Under the pieces are notes generated by a model. That model saw nothing but the letters and a program-made list of their open reading frames with translations. It did not search any database and was not told the origin of the DNA. From assembly GCA_016839555.1 (NCBI GenBank), contig JAEOUA010000012.1:1-64000 (forward strand): 64,000 bases of DNA. The letters are read 5' to 3'. Source of the stretch: Promethearchaeota archaeon (GTDB taxonomy: Archaea; Asgardarchaeota; Lokiarchaeia; Sigyniarchaeales; SOKP01). The number at the start of each line of letters is the position of its first letter. Position 1 is the stretch's first letter. The position numbers and the translations under genes were made by a program. Below are positions 47,292 through 56,211 of the stretch, one piece after another.

Positions 47292-48347
47292 ATGGTAAAA
47301 ATTAAAAAATCCGATATGAATGAAATTATATATGTGAATAAAAAATCGAAAATCCCATTATTGGGTTTAGATTTTCTGGGAATTATAGATCGGGGTACAA
47401 ATATTATTGAATTAAAGCCAATCACTTTATGTAATCTAAAATGCCGATATTGTTTTGTAAGTGCTGGAGAATATGATACTAATTTTATAATCGATTCTCA
47501 ATACCTGATAGAACAAGTCCAGACAATTGCTGAATTCAAAGGACATTATAATCTCGAAATTCACTTAGCCCCCTACGGAGAAATCTTACTATATAAGAAT
47601 TTATATGATCTTATTGATTCTCTATGGGAAATCAAGGGAATTGAGATTATTTCGATGCAAACAAACGGTTTACTACTAAATCCTGATATTATTAAGGAAT
47701 TTTCAGAGCATAATTTAACAAGAATTAATATAAGTGTAAATACTTTTAATCCTCGACTTGCTCAATATCTATGTGCTACTGATAACTATAATGTGGAAAT
47801 TCTATTAAGAAATATTCATATGTTATTAGACTCTAATATTAATGTTTTAATTGCTCCGGTTTGGTTTCCCGGTGAAAACAGAAATGATATCATGGAAATT
47901 ATTCAATTTATAGTAAATTTAAGAGATGAAGGATATACTAAAGAGCAAATTCAATTAGGGATTCAAAAATATTTAGTATATAAAACAGGAAGGAAATTAA
48001 AAAAAATCAAACCTAGGTCTTGGGGGTATTTTTATCACCAATTATCTGAGTTAGAAAATAAATATAATATTAAATTGAAATTAGGACCGAAAGATTTTGG
48101 AATTCATTCTCGCCCACTTTTTAATTTTCCCCTTAAAGAAGGTGAGATCATTTCAGTTGAAATTGTCTCTAAAGGAAGGTGGAAGAATGAATGTATTGGT
48201 AAAATAAATAATCAATTTTGTACTAAAGTCCTTTTAAATTATCCATTAGAGTATTCGAAAGATCTATTAGGGAAGAATATTAAGGTTAAGATATTAAAAG
48301 CAAAGAATACGGAGAATCTAATAACTTCATATGTGCCCTATCAATGA
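47292..48347 (+). CDS. Radical SAM protein with C-terminal TRAM-like domain (COG2100-like)
   Basis: A 351-residue protein. The iron-sulfur motif is CNLKCRYC (Cys-x3-Cys-x2-Cys) at about residues 53-60, with a MQTNGLLL strand and radical SAM barrel following. The last ~65 residues (LKEGEIISVEIVSKGRWKNECIGKI...LGKNIKVKILKAKNTENLI) resemble the TRAM RNA-binding domain. Such archaeal proteins (COG2100) are thought to modify RNA but the target is unknown. It follows pelota closely and may share its transcript. Confidence 0.82.
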   Translation: MVKIKKSDMNEIIYVNKKSKIPLLGLDFLGIIDRGTNIIELKPITLCNLKCRYCFVSAGEYDTNFIIDSQYLIEQVQTIAEFKGHYNLEIHLAPYGEILLYKNLYDLIDSLWEIKGIEIISMQTNGLLLNPDIIKEFSEHNLTRINISVNTFNPRLAQYLCATDNYNVEILLRNIHMLLDSNINVLIAPVWFPGENRNDIMEIIQFIVNLRDEGYTKEQIQLGIQKYLVYKTGRKLKKIKPRSWGYFYHQLSELENKYNIKLKLGPKDFGIHSRPLFNFPLKEGEIISVEIVSKGRWKNECIGKINNQFCTKVLLNYPLEYSKDLLGKNIKVKILKAKNTENLITSYVPYQ

Positions 48348-48589
48348 TATATTATTAAAAATACTCTTAATATTTCGCTGCTTTGAAGATAGAGAATAAT
48401 ATAAAAGGAAATAATGAGGTTTTTTTTCAACAAAATAATCTCTCTAAAGAATTTAGAAAAATTGAGAAAAACGAATCTACATTAAATTGATCTATTAGAA
48501 CATAAATATAAATAGTCTCTCTTTTTATAAATTATACAAGAATAATTCAAATTAATATCTATTTGAAAAAATAAATTATTGTGAGTCTT

Positions 48590-49219
48590 ATGCCCATTTT
48601 AACGAGTGAAGATGAATTAGATTTATCAAAATTAGAAAATGAATTAGCTAATGAATTAGAAAACCATGCGAAGGCAGAAAATAAAGTAGTTAAAGCAAGA
48701 AAAAAATTAGCCGAAAAAGTAACTGATATGTATATTACACGAGGATCCTTTAACAGAACTATGCGAGATGTGTTAAAACAAATACAGATGCTCGCCCGAG
48801 AACATAAATCAAACGTGAAAGAGGAAGATGTTAATGCCCTCACAGATCTAATAAAAAGAAGCGAAATAAATCTCGAAGCACATAAAAAATATGTTGATGT
48901 GATCAAAGAATTAACCTTAAGAAAGGATTATATGATTGAAAAGCAAATTGAATTTGCTCAAGCTTTAAAAATTGTTGCCGATAGAAGAAAGGTAGTAATT
49001 AAAAAAGCTTTAGATGTTGAAAAGATAAAAAATAAGATGGTAGAAGGCGATAAATTAAAAGAATTGGATCAAGAACAAAAAGATAAACAGAGAGAATTCG
49101 ATAGAGCAAGGGATATTCTCCTAAAAAAAATTGAGCAATTTAAAGATGTGTGCGATGAGATTCAATCAGATCTCTCGAAAAATAAAGATATTCTTAGCGA
49201 TCCCCATGCCTATTTATAA
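48590..49219 (+). CDS. Coiled-coil protein, function unknown
   Basis: A 209-residue highly charged, mostly helical protein. Heptad patterns run through about residues 10-60 (DLSKLENELANELENHAKAENK), 70-130 and 140-190, with breaks, suggesting an extended bundle. No domain is recognised. GTG at 48581 is in frame and gives three more residues; ATG at 48590 is preferred. It lies just before the coiled-coil/polyproline gene on the same strand, so both could assemble. Some eukaryotic membrane-binding BAR proteins look like this at sequence level, but I have no basis for that call. Confidence 0.65.
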   Translation: MPILTSEDELDLSKLENELANELENHAKAENKVVKARKKLAEKVTDMYITRGSFNRTMRDVLKQIQMLAREHKSNVKEEDVNALTDLIKRSEINLEAHKKYVDVIKELTLRKDYMIEKQIEFAQALKIVADRRKVVIKKALDVEKIKNKMVEGDKLKELDQEQKDKQREFDRARDILLKKIEQFKDVCDEIQSDLSKNKDILSDPHAYL

Positions 49220-49526
49220 TTAGTATTTCCGTTTGCTAAATCTTAATGTTTTCACAATCACTTTCTCTCATATTCCTTTTTTCTTATTATTTCTAATTAA
49301 AATTAATTCATTAAAAAAATGGAGTAATTCATCGAATTATTTCCTTAGATAAACTCATTTTTATGTTGACATAAAAGAATAAGGAATATAGGATAAAGAT
49401 TAAATATAAATATAAAAATTAATATAAAATAATAGTAGATTAAAAATAGTAAATGGGAATAAAATTAGAAAAAATTATTTTTAATTTATCCTAAATAAAG
49501 AAAACGAGAAAAAAAGGAGTATTAAA
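49220..49526. other. Intergenic region
   Basis: About 307 very A+T-rich bases. A promoter-like TATA stretch (TTAAATATAAATATAAAAAT) lies near 49400-49420, and AAAGGAG at 49514-49520 is the ribosome binding site of the next gene. Nothing else is seen. Confidence 0.5.
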
Positions 49527-50009
49527 ATGGCAGAAGAATTCACACGCTACTTAGAAGAAGCCAGAAAGGAACCTTTGGAACAAAAGGTGAATGACTTTGG
49601 CGAAATTGTAGAAAAAATAATGCGTATTATCCTTAAAATCCCTGATTTAGTGGATCAATCACTTGGGAGAATGAACCAAAAAATATCCGCATTAGAATCT
49701 AACATTAATCGATTAAATAATCAAATATCAAGCGGTCAACCATCAGCTGGTGGTTCAGCACCAGAGATTGGTGCCTCAGTACCGAAAGCTAGTGTCTCAT
49801 CACTTTCAGCCCCAAGTGGTCCTCCGGGAACACCCCCACCCTCAAGTGGTCCTCCGGGAACACCACCTCCTTCGGGCGGTCCCCCAGGTGGTCCCCCAGG
49901 AGGTCCTCCAGGTGGCTCACCAAGACCAGCTGGGCCTGTATCATTACGAGGGGCTATTATGAGTGAATTAAAAGAATTGTTCGCAAAGAGACAGCAATCT
50001 CAAGGCTAA
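49527..50009 (+). CDS. Coiled-coil protein with polyproline (PPG) repeats
   Basis: A 160-residue protein in three parts. Residues 1-75: helical, ending in a heptad coiled coil (LGRMNQKISALESNINRLN). Residues ~95-138: Gly-Pro-Pro-rich repeats, GPPGTPPPSS twice then GPPGG several times, the type of sequence that binds profilins. Residues ~140-160: amphipathic tail LRGAIMSELKELFAKRQ, roughly WH2-like in its first half but lacking an LKKV element. The layout coiled coil-polyproline-tail recalls WASH/WAVE complex subunits such as CCDC53. Homology is not shown. It is preceded by a good AAAGGAG. Confidence 0.8.
   Translation: MAEEFTRYLEEARKEPLEQKVNDFGEIVEKIMRIILKIPDLVDQSLGRMNQKISALESNINRLNNQISSGQPSAGGSAPEIGASVPKASVSSLSAPSGPPGTPPPSSGPPGTPPPSGGPPGGPPGGPPGGSPRPAGPVSLRGAIMSELKELFAKRQQSQG
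49815..49917 (+). repeat. Tandem Gly-Pro-Pro coding repeat
   Basis: Two 30-base copies beginning AGTGGTCCTCCGGGAACACC (49815 and 49845) are followed by shorter 12-base GGNGGTCCNCCA units to about 49917. The region is much richer in G+C than its surroundings because it encodes proline and glycine. Such repeats can change length by slippage. Confidence 0.8.
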
Positions 50010-50254
50010 TTTATTAGAATTAAAAGCTCTACTTAATCTGATGATTTATTTAACCAATCTCTTTTCTATTTTATATTATTTTACCTGAAGAATCCCCATT
50101 CTTTTGAAGAGATAAATATTTTTTACTTTTTTAGTTATAAGAAGAAAAGTTTTATTAATTCATGGAAATGTATTTAGATAGCAAAAAATTAAAAAAAATC
50201 TAAAAACTAAAAACATTATAATATTTAAAATATTTTGGAGGAATTTTAAATCTA

Positions 50255-51994
50255 TTGTCTAAATTTGGAACAATTACTGACTCGAACAAAAATGTGAAGG
50301 TTCATCACGATCTGATGCGACAAGTCTTAGAAATTCTGTCCCTCATTAGAGTGATGAATAATTATTATTATAAAAAAAAAGAAATTCAAGAGAAGATTAG
50401 ACCTACCATCTCCTCTTTTATCTATGAATTAAAAGGATTAGAGAAAAACAAGGACTGGCTTTTTAGTATTCCTTCCGTATTAAGTACTATTAATCAAGAA
50501 TTTGTCAACAAAAACGATTCCTTTCGATTTCCAGACGGTATTATCCTTTTTGAAGCATGGATGAATTTAGGTCTCGAAAGTTTATATCCGCAGATTGTAT
50601 TTTGCTTTAAGGTTCCTGGTTTTCTTAAAGGTGAGAAATCTCGATATATTTTTCAGTTTGTTTTTTCCATATCACGAGGAATTGGATTCCCGATCTATTT
50701 TTCTCCAGAATATTATAATTATACTCCTAAATTTTTGAAATATCTAAATCCTCTATTTAAATGGATTTATAAAATTTCCCATTTTAACAATATTCTTATA
50801 AAAGGAGCGATTGAAAATAGATTAAATACAAAACGGCATCATCCTGGTGAATTCGAATCGGTAATTATTTCTGAATTTGAGAATAATATCTATAAAGGAA
50901 TTAATACTCTCTTTCATGGCTATTTTACGAATGAACCAAAACTATTAGGTAAGTTCAATTCTTTAAATGAAGTCTTAGAAAAGATTATTTTTTCTTATAG
51001 AATTGGAGACCATGCGATGTGTGTACTGAATGCTTCTGATAAGGATATGCCCTATCTTAACATTCCTTTAGTCGATTACAAGTTAATAAAACAAAGATAT
51101 GAAGTAGATTTCTATTCATATATTGAAAAATTAATGAATGTAAATAATCTTCTATCCAAAAAAAGCGATTATTATTATAGAAAAGGAAAATACCTTATAT
51201 TAAATCTCCCTCTTGTGGAAAAATTTAAATTTTTGTTTTATATTATAAAAAAGATATTTCTTCCAACCCAAAAGATACCAGATAAATTTGAAAATATTGA
51301 AAATTACCATAAACATAAACATTTACTCGAACATTTACGAAATTTATTATGGACCACACCCTTATATTGCCACACAATCCATGATCCTTCTAGAATAAAA
51401 GAAATTTTTAAGTTTTCCCAAAAACCGGAGGAGTTAGATGAATTTGAATATGAAATAACTTCCAGAGAGTCAATTTTTTTCTCTTTTATAAAATCGTTTG
51501 AAAAAGAAAAACAATTTAGATTTGAGAATGAAGAAGTAATCAATGCATTGGGAGATTTACGAGATAGCATGGCTAAGATGTGGTTATATTTTAGGGAAAG
51601 ACATTTCAACTCCGCTATTAGAAAATTGAATACGCTTGTAAATCTCTCAGTAGATAATAAAAATTACAAAAGCATTATAAAACAAACCATTAAACAATTA
51701 ATTCCAATCATGGCAGTGTATGAAATTTTCATCAGACCTTTGTCGAATTCTTTCTTTCCAGAATCAATTCCCCAAACTAAGCGTTTAGGTGCTTACCTTG
51801 CAAAATTTTTTACCTCAAAATATAATCCTCTGGGTCTGAGTTTAATTAATTTTTTTAATAAACTCGCATATCGAAATTGGGCAAATCTGGTATTGAATAA
51901 AAAACTAAATAGAAGAGAATTTTTCAATTTAATAGTTAAATTACCAATTTGGAAACATATCCCAAATTATATCCGGGACTTCGTATTAGATTGA
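50255..51994 (+). CDS. Large hypothetical protein
   Basis: A 579-residue protein with no recognised domain. It is rich in aromatic and hydrophobic helices but has no clear signal peptide or membrane helix that exceeds 20 residues. The C-terminal ~150 residues (LGDLRDSMAKMWLYFRERHFNSAIRKLNTLV) look like an all-helical bundle. Start TTG has GGAGGA upstream. The gene follows the polyproline protein by 245 bases and meets the convergent Elf1 gene one base after its stop codon. Confidence 0.65.
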   Translation: MSKFGTITDSNKNVKVHHDLMRQVLEILSLIRVMNNYYYKKKEIQEKIRPTISSFIYELKGLEKNKDWLFSIPSVLSTINQEFVNKNDSFRFPDGIILFEAWMNLGLESLYPQIVFCFKVPGFLKGEKSRYIFQFVFSISRGIGFPIYFSPEYYNYTPKFLKYLNPLFKWIYKISHFNNILIKGAIENRLNTKRHHPGEFESVIISEFENNIYKGINTLFHGYFTNEPKLLGKFNSLNEVLEKIIFSYRIGDHAMCVLNASDKDMPYLNIPLVDYKLIKQRYEVDFYSYIEKLMNVNNLLSKKSDYYYRKGKYLILNLPLVEKFKFLFYIIKKIFLPTQKIPDKFENIENYHKHKHLLEHLRNLLWTTPLYCHTIHDPSRIKEIFKFSQKPEELDEFEYEITSRESIFFSFIKSFEKEKQFRFENEEVINALGDLRDSMAKMWLYFRERHFNSAIRKLNTLVNLSVDNKNYKSIIKQTIKQLIPIMAVYEIFIRPLSNSFFPESIPQTKRLGAYLAKFFTSKYNPLGLSLINFFNKLAYRNWANLVLNKKLNRREFFNLIVKLPIWKHIPNYIRDFVLD

Positions 51995-51995
51995 C

Positions 51996-52577
51996 TTAAA
52001 ATTCTAAAAAACCAGGGTCATCAAATAAATCTTCTATATCTTTCTTCTTTTTGATCCCCGTTTCTTCGTGCTCTGAAAACAAACTATCCTCATCTGTTTT
52101 AATACCTGATTCTAATTCGCTAGTTTCTAATTCAAGTAAAGCATCCTTCTCCAAGCTTTTATATTTGCTACTTTTTTCTTTCCATTCTTGTATCTCGTCC
52201 ATATCATAATCTCCCTCATCTAAAAGTTGCGCGGCTTTTACTCTACAAAGATCCGATAAGATTGAAAACGCAAATGCCAACTCTCCCCACTCTTTGTTCT
52301 CTTTTAATTTATTGATTCGCTTTTTTAACCGCTGAATCTCTTGCTCAGCATAATATATATCGATAAAATCTCCAAAAGCATCCACAGGTTCGGAAATTGA
52401 ATTAATTAACACTTCTTTTTCTAAACCACAATTTCCACACTTAACTGTGGCAAAACCTCCCTTCTCTCGTAGATTCTCTACTTTAACTGATTTTTCCCCG
52501 CATTGGGGGCATGTAAAAATTTTTGGGAGTTTTTTAACTCTCCGATAAGTGGTTTGTTTTCGTTTACGACGCCCCAT
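51996..52577 (-). CDS. Transcription elongation factor Elf1-like protein with C-terminal extension
   Basis: A 193-residue protein whose first ~75 residues match Elf1/ELOF1: basic start MGRRKRKQ, zinc ribbon CPQCGEKSVKV...VKCGNCGLEKEV, and the signature SISEPVDAFGDFID. Elf1 binds RNA polymerase II near the downstream DNA and helps it pass nucleosomes. Residues 76-193 are an acidic helical extension not present in eukaryotic Elf1. ATG has AAGGAG upstream. Elf1 is mainly eukaryotic and occurs in some archaea including Asgard. Confidence 0.88.
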   Translation of the reverse strand: MGRRKRKQTTYRRVKKLPKIFTCPQCGEKSVKVENLREKGGFATVKCGNCGLEKEVLINSISEPVDAFGDFIDIYYAEQEIQRLKKRINKLKENKEWGELAFAFSILSDLCRVKAAQLLDEGDYDMDEIQEWKEKSSKYKSLEKDALLELETSELESGIKTDEDSLFSEHEETGIKKKKDIEDLFDDPGFLEF

Positions 52578-52793
52578 AATAAATCTCCTTAAATTTTTTG
52601 GTTAATACTTTTTTATTTTATGTATTTTAAAAATGAGTAATTAATTCATAGTTAATATAGAAGCATCCCTAAAAAATTTTTGCGTAAAACATTGCTAAAA
52701 CGTCAATTTCCATAAAATTTTTTAGGTTTGCTACATTTTTCCATTCAGTAATTCTAATTACCCAAATTAAATACAGTTTAGTTGATAATAGTC

Positions 52794-53888
52794 ATGGAGC
52801 ATAATAGTTTATCCTTAGAATATGATCGGAATTTAATCATTAGGATCCTTGAAGATATCAATATGCGATATATAATCCTTTTTCTCTATATCATCAGAAA
52901 TGATTTATTTAGAGATTTGAAAGACCCCAAGATTATTGAATCTTATAATAGGGTATTAGCATTGGATGAGATTTATAAAGGGAATATTATCACATTTTGG
53001 GAAAAGGAGTTCACAAATATAGCGATAGATCTTGGTCTATTTAAAAATATTAGAAGTATAAGGGAGTTTGAGCAGAAAGATCAAGATTTAATCATTAAAT
53101 TTGGAGAAAATACAATAACTGTGGAAGGAGATACAATTTCAGTTCCCGCGGATACGCTCCACTTAATGATCACCAAAAAATTTAAATTCCTCACAAAAAG
53201 AAATTTTAATATAGCTCTCACTCAGCTGAAAGGTGTAAGGTGCGAATATAATGGAATGATTCATCCTTTTATTTATCAGATTGGAGAGGAGGATTATACC
53301 TTATCCGACGATTTATATTATATTTTAGATCAATTTGGTAATATTTATCAAGCAATGAAAATAGAAAATACAATTGAAGTATTCTATGAGAAAATAAAAG
53401 AGATATCAGACAAGCTAATTGAATTTATAGCTATTTTTGATCTAGCTTTAAATAGTAAACAAGCGATAAAAAAAATAAATCAGGCAATAGAAGAAAATAA
53501 AGATATAATTGAACAATTAAAAGAAGAAAACATCTCTTTATCAGATAAATTTGAATATGAAAATCTCGATAAATCTAAACCCATTTTTAAAGATTGGCAT
53601 TCTCGACTAATCCAATTACTACAATTTCGCTATAGAATAGATAATATAGAGCAAGAGGTAATCAAGTTAAGAAATTATTATTCTGGGTCTGAAAAAAAGT
53701 ATAATTATTTAGATTATATCGAAAAAGTGTCTTTTAATGAAGATGATATTGTAAATAATATTAGAAATGATCTGCTTGAAGCTCGGAATAAATTAATTGA
53801 TATAAATGATATTATTAAAAAACTAAATAAAAAAGAAATTAAGCTTTTAAATTTAGATTATGAAAGATATCTTATTGAAAGCAGCTAA
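52794..53888 (+). CDS. Hypothetical helical protein, first gene of a co-directional run
   Basis: A 364-residue protein with no recognised family. The N-terminal ~75 residues are helical. A middle region with short beta strands follows (IIKFGENTITVEGDTISVPADTL), and a long helical, partly coiled-coil C-terminal half (about 190-360). In-frame TTG at 52782 would add four residues. It begins the plus-strand gene run that extends to 61775; a 163-base gap separates it from the next gene, so it may have its own promoter. Confidence 0.65.
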   Translation: MEHNSLSLEYDRNLIIRILEDINMRYIILFLYIIRNDLFRDLKDPKIIESYNRVLALDEIYKGNIITFWEKEFTNIAIDLGLFKNIRSIREFEQKDQDLIIKFGENTITVEGDTISVPADTLHLMITKKFKFLTKRNFNIALTQLKGVRCEYNGMIHPFIYQIGEEDYTLSDDLYYILDQFGNIYQAMKIENTIEVFYEKIKEISDKLIEFIAIFDLALNSKQAIKKINQAIEENKDIIEQLKEENISLSDKFEYENLDKSKPIFKDWHSRLIQLLQFRYRIDNIEQEVIKLRNYYSGSEKKYNYLDYIEKVSFNEDDIVNNIRNDLLEARNKLIDINDIIKKLNKKEIKLLNLDYERYLIESS

Positions 53889-54051
53889 CTAATAAAATGA
53901 AAACTACATTATTTAATATTGAGAGTGTTTTATCAGAAGGGTACTTTTCACAATTAAACGTAAATTTTTTTGGAACGGATTATTTTTATGTAACAACTTA
54001 TTTTAATATAATTAATTTTTTAAAATATTCAATTAATTAAGGTGTGCTCTA

Positions 54052-55029
54052 GTGAAATGTCCGTCATGTGATATTGAAATGAATCAACTTGTTGATGGGA
54101 TTTTTGAATGCCCCAAATGTAAAAAAATCATCAGAGAAAAAAGAGAAGAGGCAGAAAAGGGAAAAGAAAAAAAGAAAATAATCGGAGAGCTTTTAGATGG
54201 AGTTTACTTTCATAACAATTTTTCAATAAATCAACAATATGAGATGGTAGAATCGGGTATTTTAATTAATAAGACGGATACTAGAGCCTTTGGGGCTTTA
54301 ATTTGTCATAGTGCATATTTAGAAAATGAAAAGTATATCAGATTATCTTGGTGGAAAAAATCGTTCTATCGACATGGGGGTATGATAAAAATATACGAAA
54401 AAGAGGTCTTAAAGAACCTTATCAAAGCTTTAGAAAAAATATATGATAATTTTGATGAATTTTGGATATTTAAAGGAAAATTTAGAGAAAATCAAACTAA
54501 AAGCGAGGAAGATATTTTAAAAGAGAAAAAATTAGACCTTATCAAATTTAGAATTATTGAAAATCGTACGTGTCCAAACTGCCAAAAGAAAATGAATAAA
54601 AATAAATCGCATTATGAATGCCCATATTGTGGAGAAATTGTTATTTTGGAAGGTTATAATCAACCAATTTTTAATATAGCTCCCGCGGATTTAAAATTAA
54701 ATTTTCAAGGAAACTTTCCTATCAATTATTATCTCCCAATAAGCGGAATTACCATAAAATGGCTTATGGGAGAGTGGAAAGCCCTTGTTGTGATCTATTC
54801 CAAAGATAATCCTAACAAAAAATGGCTTCGATTTTATTGGTGGGTCCGAGATCTTAAAAATATTATGAAATATGGGACACGTAGATTTGCAGAGGATAAT
54901 CAACTTGGATGGCAAGCTAAAAAAGGCTCTGGAACGACAAACATATATAATAAAGAATCTATCAAACCTTTAATTGAAGCATTAAAAATTTTAGCTAAAG
55001 AATTAAATTGGAATATTAAAGAAAATTAA
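54052..55029 (+). CDS. Duplicated zinc-ribbon plus beta-rich domain protein
   Basis: A 325-residue internal duplication. Each half has a zinc ribbon (residues 3-24 CPSC...CPKC; ~175-195 CPNC...CPYC) followed by a ~100-residue domain with the same pattern: strand, then Arg/Phe-Gly or Lys-Ala, RLSWWKK or RFYWWVR (double Trp), then a helix ending LIKALEKI/LIEALKIL. The WW-centred sheet plus helix recalls PC4/Whirly-like single-strand DNA-binding folds, but this is only a resemblance. Start GTG with AAGGTG upstream. It is 15 bases before the next gene, so the two are cotranscribed. Confidence 0.7.
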   Translation: MKCPSCDIEMNQLVDGIFECPKCKKIIREKREEAEKGKEKKKIIGELLDGVYFHNNFSINQQYEMVESGILINKTDTRAFGALICHSAYLENEKYIRLSWWKKSFYRHGGMIKIYEKEVLKNLIKALEKIYDNFDEFWIFKGKFRENQTKSEEDILKEKKLDLIKFRIIENRTCPNCQKKMNKNKSHYECPYCGEIVILEGYNQPIFNIAPADLKLNFQGNFPINYYLPISGITIKWLMGEWKALVVIYSKDNPNKKWLRFYWWVRDLKNIMKYGTRRFAEDNQLGWQAKKGSGTTNIYNKESIKPLIEALKILAKELNWNIKEN

Positions 55030-55044
55030 TTGGGATGAATTGAG

Positions 55045-56184
55045 TTGGAAAATAGCAAAAATCCTACATGGAAAAAATTATTAGGAGATTTTATTCAAGG
55101 GTTGGATCGGGCGATTCACTATTTAGAAGAACGAGATGTTGAGAGAATTCCCGGCGCCAGAGAAGCTCTAATACGTAGATTGGAAAATATGCATACTCAT
55201 TTTCCAAAAAATAATGGAGAGATTTTCATAAAAGCGATCAATGATAAAATCCAAAATGCATTTTTCCCTAATACTAAAAATTTTGCTGAAGCTTTTAAAA
55301 AAATCTTAAAATCCCGAACTCATGAGCAAGATTTTATAATTAATGAATTAATCAATGGATTTGTATCGTCTAAGGCTAAAGCTATAACATCTGAAACACA
55401 AGTGCCAATAATAGATCGAATGGTGGAGGCATTTAGTAGTCGAAATGATTTTCATATTGTAGACCACCAATTTTATGCTATGTTCGGTGATCCTAATAAG
55501 CCTCGAAAATATGTGAAAAAAAAATTAGAAGAATTAGTATCCCTATTTGGACTTGTTTCAAAAGAATTGGTTGTTGAAAAGGATAAAAGGAGGAGCGAAA
55601 GAAAAGTCTATACCTTTTATACTTTTCCTGATGAAATTTTAGCTATTCTTGAAGAAAAATACATTATTATTGATGAAGAACTGGGCTATGCATACGTTTC
55701 TGAAGAATTTGACAGAAACGTGTTTATTTGCATGTTTCTTGCAAATATTGCAATACATCGGGACAATTTAGAAGAGATTGGTGGAGAGTATACGGTCAAT
55801 GGAATTTCCGCAATATTTGCCTTAATTTTATTATTAAGTTTCATGCCAAAAATAAGAGTAGATGAAAATAATCCCATATTGCGGGATCCTTCTTTTAATG
55901 AAAATAATATGAGTGTTATTCCTAAGTCTTGGATGATGAAAAAAGTATTAGATAAACTTTTTGAACCATTAATTAAAATAATCGCCTACAGGCTTGGGGG
56001 CGGATTATGGTTATCAAAGATAATTGATTCTGAAATAAATAGAAAAATTCATAATCAAATACGATTTCTCCTTAAGGATGTTAACCGCTGGATATTAGGC
56101 GAGCTGGTCCGTATAGAAATACCAATCTTCGTTGAGATTTCCAATATATTCCAAGAAATTATCATAGGAACAGAAACAGAATAA
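55045..56184 (+). CDS. Hypothetical protein with winged-helix-like segment
   Basis: A 379-residue protein. Residues ~130-200 (VDHQFYAMFGDPNKPRKYV, KKLEELVSLFGLV, RKVYTFYTFPDEI) have the pattern of a winged helix. The C-terminal half is helical with hydrophobic segment NGISAIFALILLLSFM. No family is recognised. TTG start with GGGATG upstream. It is cotranscribed with the preceding zinc-ribbon gene and the next gene, 27 bases away. Confidence 0.65.
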   Translation: MENSKNPTWKKLLGDFIQGLDRAIHYLEERDVERIPGAREALIRRLENMHTHFPKNNGEIFIKAINDKIQNAFFPNTKNFAEAFKKILKSRTHEQDFIINELINGFVSSKAKAITSETQVPIIDRMVEAFSSRNDFHIVDHQFYAMFGDPNKPRKYVKKKLEELVSLFGLVSKELVVEKDKRRSERKVYTFYTFPDEILAILEEKYIIIDEELGYAYVSEEFDRNVFICMFLANIAIHRDNLEEIGGEYTVNGISAIFALILLLSFMPKIRVDENNPILRDPSFNENNMSVIPKSWMMKKVLDKLFEPLIKIIAYRLGGGLWLSKIIDSEINRKIHNQIRFLLKDVNRWILGELVRIEIPIFVEISNIFQEIIIGTETE

Positions 56185-56211
56185 TTAAAATGAAAAATTA
56201 AGGTGTTAAAA

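Noticed and set aside
49940..50009. Second WH2 motif in the C-terminus of the polyproline protein
   Set aside because: The helix LRGAIMSELKEL is only roughly similar and the LKKV-type element is missing, so it is noted as WH2-like at most.
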